Shown: one piece after another, positions 1-9,060 of the stretch
How positions within the stretch are numbered: the first letter of the stretch is position 1
Layout of the letters: each line of letters starts with the position of its first letter
The notes under the pieces: generated by a model
What the model was told of the DNA's origin: nothing
Seen by the model: only the letters and a program-made list of their open reading frames with translations
Database searches by the model: none
Position numbers and translations under genes: made by a program
Assembly: GCA_016722285.1 (NCBI GenBank)
Contig: JADKGI010000001.1
Coordinates: 434,001-498,000 of the forward strand
DNA length: 64,000 nucleotides
Source of the DNA: Saprospiraceae bacterium
GTDB lineage: Bacteria; Bacteroidota; Bacteroidia; Chitinophagales; Saprospiraceae
Direction: 5' to 3'

Positions 1-1
1 G

Positions 2-310
2 GAAGTCCAGCTTTCAACTGCAAATGATATACTGGTATATGATATAAATAATGATAGCTACCTTGATTTAATTATTGTAGGTAATAAAAATGGATTTCAG
101 GCTCAATTTGGGCAAATGGACTGTAACCCTGGAATTGTGTTGATAAATGATAAAAAGGGGGGATTTGAAGTACTATCCAATGCATCTTCGGGCATATTTA
201 TTCCTGGTGTTTCAAAACAAATTCTGAATATAAAACAAAAAGGGAAGGAGTATTTTATTGTAGCAAGAAATAACGAAAAGCCATACGTTTTTGTAAAAAA
301 TGAAAAATGA
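2..310 (+). CDS. FG-GAP/VCBS repeat protein, C-terminal end (5' truncated by window)
   Basis: The reading frame is open from base 2 and stops at 310, so only the last ~102 residues are visible. It contains a FG-GAP-type motif (VYDINNDSYLDLIIVGNK) with an acidic Ca-binding-like DxNxDxxxD pattern, typical of extracellular beta-propeller proteins. The next gene starts 11 bases before this stop and encodes the same kind of protein, so the two are probably co-transcribed paralogues. An internal ATG at 116 would give a 64-residue ORF, but the motif upstream of it shows the true gene starts outside the window. Confidence 0.75.
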   Translation, partial: EVQLSTANDILVYDINNDSYLDLIIVGNKNGFQAQFGQMDCNPGIVLINDKKGGFEVLSNASSGIFIPGVSKQILNIKQKGKEYFIVARNNEKPYVFVKNEK

Positions 311-3300
311 AGGAATGTGTATTAGAAAGTTTGTTATTTTAGGTGCAGTCATCATAGGTTTAGTATTTTCTATGTGCAAAAGCAAACAGGATGAAAAACC
401 TTTATTTGAGATTCTTGAAGCGAGTAGAACCGGTATTACATTTTCTAATGACCTGACCACAACCTTGCAAAAAAATTATAACGGCGAAGGAGTTGGTGCC
501 GGAGACTTCAATAACGATGGATTGATTGACTTACCTTTTGCTCGAAACCAAGTTGCCAGTGAATTGTATTTGAATCGCGGAGAGATGCAGTTTGACAATG
601 TTACCAGTAAATCACATATATCCACCGATTCTACCTGGTGTACAGGCGTAAGTGTAGTTGATATCAATAACGATGGAATGCTTGATATTTACATCAGTAC
701 TGTATCTCAGATCATGGGCCTTCAAGGCCAAAATAAATTTTATATATGCAAGCGAATCGATGAAAATGGAATCCCGCACTATGAAGATGAAGCTGTAAGT
801 ATGGGAATTGATTCTACAGGATATGGGACTCAGGCTGCTTTTTTTGACTTTGATATGGATGGCGATCTGGATATGTTTCAGTTGAATCACTCAACACATA
901 AAAACAATACTTTTGGTCAGCGTACATCATTTCAGAATACGGTAAATAAATATTCAGGTGATAGAATGTATAGAAATGATCATGGGATATTTACTGATGT
1001 ATCTGGTTCTACAGGTATCAACCGGTCAGCAATAGGATATGGACTTGGAGTGGTGGTCAGTGATATAAATATGGATGGATTTCCAGATTTATATATAGGG
1101 AATGACTTCCATGAAAATGATTATTATTATGTCAACAATCGCAATGGTACTTTCACTGAGCGATTGACTGAGCAAATAATGCACACAAGTCGCTTTTCTA
1201 TGGGTGTAGATGCTGGCGATATTAATAATGATGGATTTCCGGATATAGTATCTTTAGATATGCAACCTGAGGACCCTTTTATTCTCAAAAAATCAGAAGG
1301 AGAAGATGCCTATGACATTTTTACTTTTAAACTTGGGTACGGCTACAATCATCAATATGCGCAAAACGCTTTGCAGCTGAACAATAGAAACGGAACATTT
1401 ACTGAATTAGCAGCATATTCAGGTATTCATGCCACAGATTGGTCTTGGTCCGCATTATTTACAGATTTTGATAATGATGGTTGGAAAGATTTATTCATTT
1501 CCAATGGAATCCCAAAAAGAATGAACGATATAGATTATATCAATTTCATTACACAAAGTGAGATCCAATGGAAAATAAGTATGGAACACATGGAGGAAAA
1601 AGACTTGGAATTAATCAATAAAATACCAGAGATAAAATTGTATAATAAATTTTATAGCAATAATCACGGGTTGAAATTTAATGACATTGAAAGCAGAATA
1701 AAAAATAATAAAATAAGTTATTCAAATGGGGCTGTTGCTGTTGACCTGGATAATGATGGTGATCTGGATATAGTAAGTAATAATATAAATGATAAAGCCT
1801 TCATATATGAAAATAAAACTTGCGAAAATAAAATTTGTGAAAAAAGTAGTATTCATATCAGGCTTAAAGGTCCTGAATTGAACATAAATGCCGTAGGATC
1901 TAAAGTGCTGATATTTTCCAAGGATAATATTAAGTCATATGAGAAATTTCCTGTCAGAGGCTTTTTGTCAAGTATGGAAGATCAATTGACGATCGCTAAG
2001 GAAGCATTAGAGAATGCGGATTCTCTTGTGATCGTTTGGCCTGATAATTCTTATGAAAAAATAAATATTTCACCAATTTCTAATATTAAAATTGACTACA
2101 AAACACATTTACCCAAATTTGATTACACTTCATTATTTAGGTACCAACCAATCAAAGTAAATATTGAAGATAAGAAAGCTTCTACAGGAATAAGTTTTGT
2201 CCATCAGGAAAATCCCTTTGTTGAATTTAACAGGGAGACTTTAATTCCGCATGCTGTATCTAATGAAGGACCTGCCATAGCCGTATCAGATATAAACGGA
2301 GATAACCTGGAGGACATTTTCCTAGGGAATGCTAAGTGGAAAGAGTCAGAATTGTGGATTCAAAAACCAAATGGAAAATTTTTCCGCTCATTGCAACCTG
2401 GAATTTCAGCAGACAGCACTTATGAGGATGTTGATGCGGCATTTGTAGATTTGAATAATGATGGGTTTAAAGATCTTGTAGTAGCTAGCGGTGGAAATGA
2501 ATTTTCAAACGAGAGTGAGTATTTATTATCGCGTATTTATATGAATGATGGGAAGGGAAAATTTACAAAGAACGATGGGGCATTAAAAGGTATTTATGCC
2601 ACTGCATCATGTATTTTACCATATGATTTTAACGGAGATGGATTTAAGGATTTATTCATAGGAAGCAGAGCCGTTCCAAAAACTTATGGGGAGGTTCCTA
2701 AATCTTATTTTTTAGTAAATGATGGGAAAGGTAATTTTTCTGATGTGACTGAAAAAGTTATTTCAAACAAAGGTAAAATAGGACTGGTAACCGGTGGGCA
2801 ATGGAAAGATATGGATGGTGATGGATTATCAGATTTAGTTTTGTCCCTTGAGTGGGATCACGTTGTAATTCTGTTTAATAAAAATGGTAGATTTGATAAA
2901 ATAAACGTCAGCAAAGAAAAAGGATGGTGGAATTTTGTACAAGTCTTGGATGTGGATAATGATGGCGATATGGATATTGTCGCCGGGAATCTTGGGCTAA
3001 ACTCCAGACTGAAAGCATCAGAAAAGGAACCTGTTACTATGTATTATGATGATTTTGATCAGAATGGAACTAAAGAACAATTGCTCACCTATTTTTTAAA
3101 AGGAAGGGAAGTACCATTTGCAAACATAATCGAATTACAAAAACAAATACCTTCTCTAAAAAAGAGCTTTCTTAAAGCGGAAAACTTTGCCAAAGCCTCC
3201 ATAAAAGAGCTACTTCCCAAAACGGATTTAAGTAAAACAACAAAATTTGAGGCAAATTATTTTTCTAGTTGTGTTTTTATTAATGATGGTAAATCAAATT

Positions 3301-3626
3301 TTAAGGCAGTTGAACTGCCCTATCGAATTCAATTGTCTTCATTCAGGACAGCTGTACCTACTGATATTAATAAAGACGGGTTGCCGGATTTATTATTTGG
3401 AGGTAATTATTATGAGAATAATGTGCAATTAGGACGATACGATGGTGATTTTTGCAGTCTGCTTATCAATAAGGGTAAAGGGGAGTTTGAATTTATACCT
3501 CACGGTGGCATACAGATAAAAGGGCAAATAAGAAAGATTTCACCAATATTGATAAAAAATGAATTGAATTTTGTGATAGGAATAAATAATGAGCCAATCA
3601 ATGTTGTCAAGTGCTTTCTAAAGTAA
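300..3626 (+). CDS. FG-GAP repeat protein with ASPIC/UnbV domain
   Basis: A 1108-residue exported protein. The N-terminus is hydrophobic and ends near Cys26 (LVFSMCKS), a weak lipobox because Met sits at -1; a start at 315 would give an equally good signal. At least ten FG-GAP/VCBS motifs of the form DxNNDGxxD run through the protein (for example DFNNDGLID, DINNDGFPD, DLDNDGDLD, DMDGDGLSD), implying one or two Ca-binding beta-propellers. Residues about 517-590 match the ASPIC/UnbV domain (GSKVLIFSKDNIKSYEKF, then FLSSMEDQLTIA) usually found behind such repeats. The family is abundant in Bacteroidota and thought to act at the cell surface in binding; no enzymatic motif is visible. It overlaps the upstream paralogue by 11 bases. 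Confidence 0.85.
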   Translation: MKNEGMCIRKFVILGAVIIGLVFSMCKSKQDEKPLFEILEASRTGITFSNDLTTTLQKNYNGEGVGAGDFNNDGLIDLPFARNQVASELYLNRGEMQFDNVTSKSHISTDSTWCTGVSVVDINNDGMLDIYISTVSQIMGLQGQNKFYICKRIDENGIPHYEDEAVSMGIDSTGYGTQAAFFDFDMDGDLDMFQLNHSTHKNNTFGQRTSFQNTVNKYSGDRMYRNDHGIFTDVSGSTGINRSAIGYGLGVVVSDINMDGFPDLYIGNDFHENDYYYVNNRNGTFTERLTEQIMHTSRFSMGVDAGDINNDGFPDIVSLDMQPEDPFILKKSEGEDAYDIFTFKLGYGYNHQYAQNALQLNNRNGTFTELAAYSGIHATDWSWSALFTDFDNDGWKDLFISNGIPKRMNDIDYINFITQSEIQWKISMEHMEEKDLELINKIPEIKLYNKFYSNNHGLKFNDIESRIKNNKISYSNGAVAVDLDNDGDLDIVSNNINDKAFIYENKTCENKICEKSSIHIRLKGPELNINAVGSKVLIFSKDNIKSYEKFPVRGFLSSMEDQLTIAKEALENADSLVIVWPDNSYEKINISPISNIKIDYKTHLPKFDYTSLFRYQPIKVNIEDKKASTGISFVHQENPFVEFNRETLIPHAVSNEGPAIAVSDINGDNLEDIFLGNAKWKESELWIQKPNGKFFRSLQPGISADSTYEDVDAAFVDLNNDGFKDLVVASGGNEFSNESEYLLSRIYMNDGKGKFTKNDGALKGIYATASCILPYDFNGDGFKDLFIGSRAVPKTYGEVPKSYFLVNDGKGNFSDVTEKVISNKGKIGLVTGGQWKDMDGDGLSDLVLSLEWDHVVILFNKNGRFDKINVSKEKGWWNFVQVLDVDNDGDMDIVAGNLGLNSRLKASEKEPVTMYYDDFDQNGTKEQLLTYFLKGREVPFANIIELQKQIPSLKKSFLKAENFAKASIKELLPKTDLSKTTKFEANYFSSCVFINDGKSNFKAVELPYRIQLSSFRTAVPTDINKDGLPDLLFGGNYYENNVQLGRYDGDFCSLLINKGKGEFEFIPHGGIQIKGQIRKISPILIKNELNFVIGINNEPINVVKCFLK

Positions 3627-4072
3627 TCACATTTATATCGACTTAATATTGATAAAGGGCAAATCAGTATTTCTTAGAAATACAACATTTATTTAAGCGG
3701 TATAAAACTATGTTTGATAACAAAACATAAAGAATTAAAATACACATTGAGAGGTTAAACAAATAAGATATCATACTTATAAGGAGATTGTCTAAAAATC
3801 GGAATCAAAATATTTTACAAAAACCTAGCTGAGATATTCAAAGGATTTGAATTAATAAACGATTCTAATTTAAAAAACTTATTCAATTGAACACATCAGA
3901 AGATAGGGAGCTTAAGTACGATTTGAATACGCATTCAGCTGAATTTAGATAGATTGTCCTTAAGGCTTACATATCCACGGAAGTCACTGCCACCAAAACC
4001 ATAAACTTCTATTATTAACACAATATTTGTAATAGAAATCTGAAACATAACGTTTTACATAAAAATGTACAT
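3627..4072. other. AT-rich intergenic region, no gene seen
   Basis: A 446-base gap. I see no coding potential, tRNA or convincing hairpin with a T-tract. It presumably holds the promoter of the 4073 gene, but no clean TAnnTTTG box is visible there. Confidence 0.5.
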
Positions 4073-4975
4073 ATGAATTTCATTAGGAAAACTGCCATTT
4101 TATTGAATTTTACCTTACTTTCGACCGTCTTAACCTTTGGGCAAGCTGGATTTCAAACCGCGGAAACAGATTTGGCTTATTACAGTGATGTGATGGTAAG
4201 TGCTTCAGAAGGCAAACACAGGGCAATAGCTATGGAAAAGTTTAACGAGCTTTTCATCAAAACACTAAATCAAAAAGGTGCGTACCAATACCCGTTTGAC
4301 TCATTAAAATGGATCTCAAAAAAATCACCGGATGATAAGTCTTTTAGGATATTTACCTGGGAAGTAGAGGTCGCGGATGGTGATTACAAATATTTTGGAG
4401 CTTTGCAGAATGCTGACAACAAACTTTTTATACTACAGGATAATTTTAAAAATACGGAAGGGGGATTGAAAGACGAAGAATTTAATCAGGAATCGTGGTT
4501 AGGCGCATTGTATTATAATTTGATGGATTGCCATACAACAAAGGGAGAAAAATATTATCTTCTTTTTGGAATAAACAGATGGAATAAATTTGAAAATATT
4601 AAGCTGGTAGATGTATTATTTTTCACCAACGAGGGAGTTCCATATTTTGGCAAGCCGGTATTTCACACTAAAGTAAATGGAGAAAAAAATGATGTTTTCT
4701 ATCGTTTGGTTTTTAAATATGCTTCTGATGCACAAATGACTCTAAACTATAATCCGGGCATGGAAATGATAGTGTTAGACAATCTGGTAAAAAAAATGAG
4801 CCGGATACCGGGACAGGGAGAAACACTGGTACCAGACGGCAGTTACATAGGTTATGAAATGAAGGATGGGAATTGGATCAGAATCGACAAAATAGCAACC
4901 CAGATCATGGATGAAGCACCCAGGCCTGTTCCAGTTCTGGATAAGCGCAAAGGAAAAAAGATAAACGGCAATTAA
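4073..4975 (+). CDS. Secreted protein of unknown function
   Basis: A 300-residue protein with a clear signal peptide (KTAILLNFTLLSTVLTFGQ, cleavage probably after FGQ). The mature part is soluble-looking, with many aromatic residues and motifs such as YYLLFGINRWNKFENIKLVDV. I do not recognise a catalytic motif; proteins like this are found as uncharacterised exported proteins in Bacteroidota. It stands alone in a large upstream gap and 44 bases before the GH9 gene, so it could share a transcript with it. Export is supported; function is unknown. Confidence 0.7.
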   Translation: MNFIRKTAILLNFTLLSTVLTFGQAGFQTAETDLAYYSDVMVSASEGKHRAIAMEKFNELFIKTLNQKGAYQYPFDSLKWISKKSPDDKSFRIFTWEVEVADGDYKYFGALQNADNKLFILQDNFKNTEGGLKDEEFNQESWLGALYYNLMDCHTTKGEKYYLLFGINRWNKFENIKLVDVLFFTNEGVPYFGKPVFHTKVNGEKNDVFYRLVFKYASDAQMTLNYNPGMEMIVLDNLVKKMSRIPGQGETLVPDGSYIGYEMKDGNWIRIDKIATQIMDEAPRPVPVLDKRKGKKINGN

Positions 4976-5019
4976 CAATTGCGTATAAAACATTACTTTT
5001 ATGATGTAATATTTTGAAT

Positions 5020-6807
5020 ATGAAAAGAAGTGTTTATCCCTTGTTGGCTTCCTTTCTATTGATTTGCTTAATGAGATCCCTTCCAACTCTTGCTGAGTCA
5101 GCATGGATTAGGGTAAATCGGCTGGGATATGTCGAAAACAGCATTAAAGTAGCTGTATTTGTTACCAAAACATCGGATAAACCTGAGAAATTTGAAATCG
5201 TCGATGAGGCAACAGGAAAAACCCGATATAACGGGAGCAATATCTCCGAACATGGATCCTATGGTGCTTTTAACAATACTTTCCGTTTAAATTTTTCTGA
5301 TTTTTTAGAATCGGGAGAATTTTACATTAAATCAGGGGAAATTGTCTCTCCCCGATTCAGAATCAAGCATGATGTATATACAGGTGCTGCTGACTTTGTA
5401 CTCAAGTATATGAGGCAACAGAGATGCGGATACAATCCATATCTCAAAGACTCCTGTCATACTCATGACGGATATATTATGGGCCACCCGGTGCTCGATT
5501 CTACCTATATTGATGTCGTCGGTGGCTGGCATGATGCGTCAGATTATCTCCAGTACGTGACTACTTCTGCAAATGCGACCTATCAGATGCTTTTTGCCTG
5601 GCAATTGAATCCATCCGCTTTTTCGGATCGATATGACTCTGCCGGGTTAGAAGGGAGTAATGGTATTCCGGACATACTTGATGAAGCTAAGTGGGGACTG
5701 GACTGGCTTGTCAAAATGAATCCTTCTTATGGTTTTATGTTCAATCAGATAGCGGACGACAGGGACCACCTGGGGTTCAGGCTTCCGACTCTTGACACCG
5801 TCAGCTATGGATTAGGAAGACAAAGACCGGTATATTTTGTGACCGGAAAACAACAGGGATTTGGAAAATATAAAAACCGTTCCACAGGAGTGGCATCAAC
5901 AGCCGCTAAATACGCATCAGCATTTGCATTGGGAAGCAGTATTCTGAATCAATATTATCCCGAATTTGCCAAAATGATCGAATTTAAAGCCCTTGATGCA
6001 TATAAATTTGCAAAAACCGATCTTGGAGTCAATCAAACGGCTAGCAACAGATCACCTTATTTTTATGAAGAAGATAATTATGCGGACGATATGGAACTGG
6101 CTGCAATACAATTGTTTCAAACTACAAATGATACAACTTTTCTGAACGAAGCGGTTTATTGGGGCGACTTGGAGCCGGTCACACCCTGGATGATAAACAA
6201 TACTGCCAGACATTATCAATGGTATCCCTTTGTAAATCTGGGTCATTATAAGTTTGCTAAGTTATCCGGAGATTCTGTTTCCAAAGCAAAATTTATTGGA
6301 TATATGAAAAGTGGGCTGGATGCCATTTACAACCGGGCGAAAGAAAATGGATTTTTAGTTGGCATACCGTATATATGGTGTTCAAATAATCTCAATGTGG
6401 CAGCACTCACCCAGCTCAGATTATATCATGAGTTGACAGGAGACTCGAAGTATCTTGAGATGGAAGCGGCCATCAGGGATTGGCTGTTCGGATGCAATCC
6501 ATGGGGCACCAGTATGATAGTAGGGTATCCGGGAGCTGGAGATACCCCTACAGATCCGCACTCCGCTTTTTCAGCCGTAAATCATTTTCCGGTAGATGGG
6601 GGATTGGTGGACGGTCCGGTATATGCATCCATTTTTAATAATCTGAAAGGGTTACGACTGGTCAGAAAAGATGTATATGAAACATTTCAGTCTGATCTGT
6701 GTGTGTATCATGACGACTATGGTGACTATTCTACTAATGAGCCAACAATGGATGGAACGGCTAGTCTTACTTACTATCTGTCAGCTATGGCTCTTGCAAA
6801 TAAATAA
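5020..6807 (+). CDS. Glycoside hydrolase family 9 (endoglucanase-like), secreted
   Basis: A 595-residue enzyme starting at ATG 5020; a TTG six bases upstream is less likely. The signal peptide ends near LPTLAES. Residues about 25-110 form the N-terminal Ig-like domain seen in CelD-type GH9 enzymes (WIRVNRLGY, AVFVTKTSDKPEKFEI). The catalytic (alpha/alpha)6 barrel follows, with the Asp motif GGWHDASDYLQY near residue 167, the His motif TDPHSAFSAV near 510, and the catalytic Glu in STNEPTMDGTASL near 571. GH9 enzymes mostly cleave beta-1,4-glucans, though this clade also includes exo-acting glucosidases, so substrate is uncertain. No T9SS C-terminal domain is present, suggesting a periplasmic location. 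The LRR gene follows after 21 bases. Confidence 0.92.
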   Translation: MKRSVYPLLASFLLICLMRSLPTLAESAWIRVNRLGYVENSIKVAVFVTKTSDKPEKFEIVDEATGKTRYNGSNISEHGSYGAFNNTFRLNFSDFLESGEFYIKSGEIVSPRFRIKHDVYTGAADFVLKYMRQQRCGYNPYLKDSCHTHDGYIMGHPVLDSTYIDVVGGWHDASDYLQYVTTSANATYQMLFAWQLNPSAFSDRYDSAGLEGSNGIPDILDEAKWGLDWLVKMNPSYGFMFNQIADDRDHLGFRLPTLDTVSYGLGRQRPVYFVTGKQQGFGKYKNRSTGVASTAAKYASAFALGSSILNQYYPEFAKMIEFKALDAYKFAKTDLGVNQTASNRSPYFYEEDNYADDMELAAIQLFQTTNDTTFLNEAVYWGDLEPVTPWMINNTARHYQWYPFVNLGHYKFAKLSGDSVSKAKFIGYMKSGLDAIYNRAKENGFLVGIPYIWCSNNLNVAALTQLRLYHELTGDSKYLEMEAAIRDWLFGCNPWGTSMIVGYPGAGDTPTDPHSAFSAVNHFPVDGGLVDGPVYASIFNNLKGLRLVRKDVYETFQSDLCVYHDDYGDYSTNEPTMDGTASLTYYLSAMALANK

Positions 6808-6828
6808 TTATAGCATCAACTCAGAGTA

Positions 6829-7662
6829 ATGTATCTAAACGCAGAAGGGCAAAACCTGACCGAATTCCCATTACTTAATGGGTTTTATTCAGAAATTTCT
6901 GTTTTTAACAATATGATAGAGGACATACCTGAATCGTTGTGGGGACAATCAGAGCTAAAGGTTCTCAACCTGTCTGCCAATAAGATTAAATATATCTCTG
7001 ACGGCTTAGCAAACCTGACCAAGCTGGAAATGATTGACCTGGGTCACAACGAGATTAGTGAAATACCGGCTGCTATCGGTAGCTTAGCCCATTTATGGTC
7101 ATATCTTTATATTCACAGTAATAATATCACACAACTTCCCGATGAACTCACCCAACTCTCAAGGCTTGAATACCTGAATATAAGTCAAAACAAACTGGAA
7201 AAGCTTCCTAAAGATATCGGCATGATGACGAGTCTCAAAGAGCTGAAGGCTGAAGGAAACAGGATTACAGCGCTTCCGGATACTTTATGCCAGCTTCACC
7301 ACATGGTAGAACTTCACCTAGCTGGAAACAAAATAAAAGCATTGCCAAAAAACTTCAGCAATCTATCAAGGTTGCGCTGTCTGCATCTTAACAATAACAG
7401 CATAGCTGACATACCCATTGGTAATATAGAGATGACGGAAATCCATCTTCGCAATAATCTGATCACCGTCATCCCCCAGGAAATTAAAGCACTTACTAAG
7501 CTCAGAAAACTCGATTTGCGTGGCAACCATATCAGGACTATTCCCAAAGAAATTCTGGACCTAAAATATCTGGAGCGCCTTGACCTTAGGTGGAATCGGA
7601 TCGATGTGGTCCCTTTATGGGTGAGGGAATTGAAGGAGCAAGGTTGTTTGGTGTGGGTATAG
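6829..7662 (+). CDS. Leucine-rich repeat protein
   Basis: A 277-residue protein made almost entirely of about ten to eleven LRRs of ~23 residues, with the bacterial consensus LxxLxxLxLxxNxIxxIP (for example LEYLNISQNKLEKLPKDIG and LRKLDLRGNHIRTIPKEIL). There is no signal peptide or membrane segment, so a cytoplasmic binding protein is likely. The final repeat ends in WNRIDVVPLWVRELKEQG, close to the typical cap. It lies 21 bases after the GH9 gene and may be co-transcribed, but a functional link to cellulose use is not evident. Confidence 0.85.
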   Translation: MYLNAEGQNLTEFPLLNGFYSEISVFNNMIEDIPESLWGQSELKVLNLSANKIKYISDGLANLTKLEMIDLGHNEISEIPAAIGSLAHLWSYLYIHSNNITQLPDELTQLSRLEYLNISQNKLEKLPKDIGMMTSLKELKAEGNRITALPDTLCQLHHMVELHLAGNKIKALPKNFSNLSRLRCLHLNNNSIADIPIGNIEMTEIHLRNNLITVIPQEIKALTKLRKLDLRGNHIRTIPKEILDLKYLERLDLRWNRIDVVPLWVRELKEQGCLVWV

Positions 7663-7821
7663 GAAGACAAAATAATAGCTTTTGGATTATTGATTTGTAA
7701 TAAACAGATTGTATAATTTTATATGCCTGATAAAACGTTCAATAGATAATATAAATATGCTTAATTTTAATATTTCACAATTACGAAATAAATGATAAAT
7801 ATGTTCTATTTTTAAATCACG

Positions 7822-9060
7822 ATGAAAAAATACCTTCACATTTCAGCGGTAATTTTTAGTTTAGGGACTTTTGGAATTTATATATATATGAACAATTGCC
7901 CTAAGTCACAAAATCTGTTTATCGAGCACACTCAGAATATCGGAGATTTACAAGCGCAGTATTTGGATTCGCTATATTTGTATGGAAATAATTCTGAGAT
8001 ATTAAAGGAAGTTGACAGTTTGCTTGCTATATCAGATTTAAAAGGAAGGCCATATTTAATTGCCAGAAAAGTCAGTTTCCTATCTTTGTCAGGAAGGCTG
8101 AAAGAAGCAAAGATGTTCCTTGTTGAAATAATGAAAGATAGTAATAACGTTTTTAACCAAATAGCGGTGTATGATTATTATCTCCAATCGGAAGCAGACT
8201 CTATTGATATTGAAGAGATGAAAAACCTACTAAAGAGTGAAAAACATTGGTTTCCAAAGGTTTCATTACTCAATAGAATAGGACAATATTACAGAGATGT
8301 TGATTTTGATCTGGATTCTTCCAGGTATTATTATATAGAGGCAGCTTTAGTCCTAAAAACAAATCCATATCTGACTGCTGAACACTTCTTATGTTATGAA
8401 GCTTTGGCCATGCTTGCCCCTAGTATGCGCAGGCATCTGGAAGGCATCATGTATTCCAATCTTTTGTGTGATTTTACACGGTACTTGCAAGAACCGACGG
8501 ATTTGAGAAAAGCCAGGGCCTACCTTCTCCGCGCCAATATGCTGTTTAGAGAGGGTGATGAAGAAGGATTTTTTCTTGATGACCAGTTAGCCAGAAATAT
8601 GATTGATTCTGCCTTACATGTCAAAGAGTACCAACAATATTTAAAAAATGAATTGATATTTTTGTATGAGTTTCCCGAACGAGATACAGTTATTGATTCC
8701 TTGCTTTTCAAACTGGAAAAAAGTGTAAAATCAAGTGGTCAGGACCATTTCAATTTCAAACGTTTGAAAGGAAATATCTTGCTTCTTAGAGGAAGATATG
8801 AAGATGCTATTCAATATTTAAAACCTGCTTTCGATATAGAAATGACAAAAACATTTTTTAACCCTCGAGATTTCAGCAATGTGTGCTTTTGCCTCAAAGA
8901 ATGTTATTTGAAACTAAATGATTTTAATGCAGCTCTGAATTATATAGATCTGAATGAAAAATATATTGGGGGCCGTAAAGATTCTTCATTAAAGAAAATC
9001 TATTTTCCTTCACAAACGACTTGGAGCGGGCCAAAATATATTTTGAAAAATATGAATTAA
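7822..9060 (+). CDS. TPR region of a TPR-CHAT protein (5' part, frameshifted)
   Basis: A 412-residue ORF beginning with a hydrophobic N-terminal segment (YLHISAVIFSLGTFGIYIYM), followed by helical TPR-like repeats (GRLKEAKMFLVEIMKD, GRYEDAIQYLKPAFDI, NDFNAALNYIDLNEKYI). The last ~15 residues look out of frame: the next ORF, read upstream of its nominal start at 9021, continues as FTNDLERAKIYFEKYE, which is the expected TPR continuation. A single missing base near 9007-9009 would join the two into one ~865-residue protein. Treat this and the next entry as one gene. Confidence 0.75.
   Translation: MKKYLHISAVIFSLGTFGIYIYMNNCPKSQNLFIEHTQNIGDLQAQYLDSLYLYGNNSEILKEVDSLLAISDLKGRPYLIARKVSFLSLSGRLKEAKMFLVEIMKDSNNVFNQIAVYDYYLQSEADSIDIEEMKNLLKSEKHWFPKVSLLNRIGQYYRDVDFDLDSSRYYYIEAALVLKTNPYLTAEHFLCYEALAMLAPSMRRHLEGIMYSNLLCDFTRYLQEPTDLRKARAYLLRANMLFREGDEEGFFLDDQLARNMIDSALHVKEYQQYLKNELIFLYEFPERDTVIDSLLFKLEKSVKSSGQDHFNFKRLKGNILLLRGRYEDAIQYLKPAFDIEMTKTFFNPRDFSNVCFCLKECYLKLNDFNAALNYIDLNEKYIGGRKDSSLKKIYFPSQTTWSGPKYILKNMN

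Noticed and set aside
5014..5019. TTG start for the GH9 gene
   Set aside because: ATG at 5020 gives the better signal peptide and a standard start codon.
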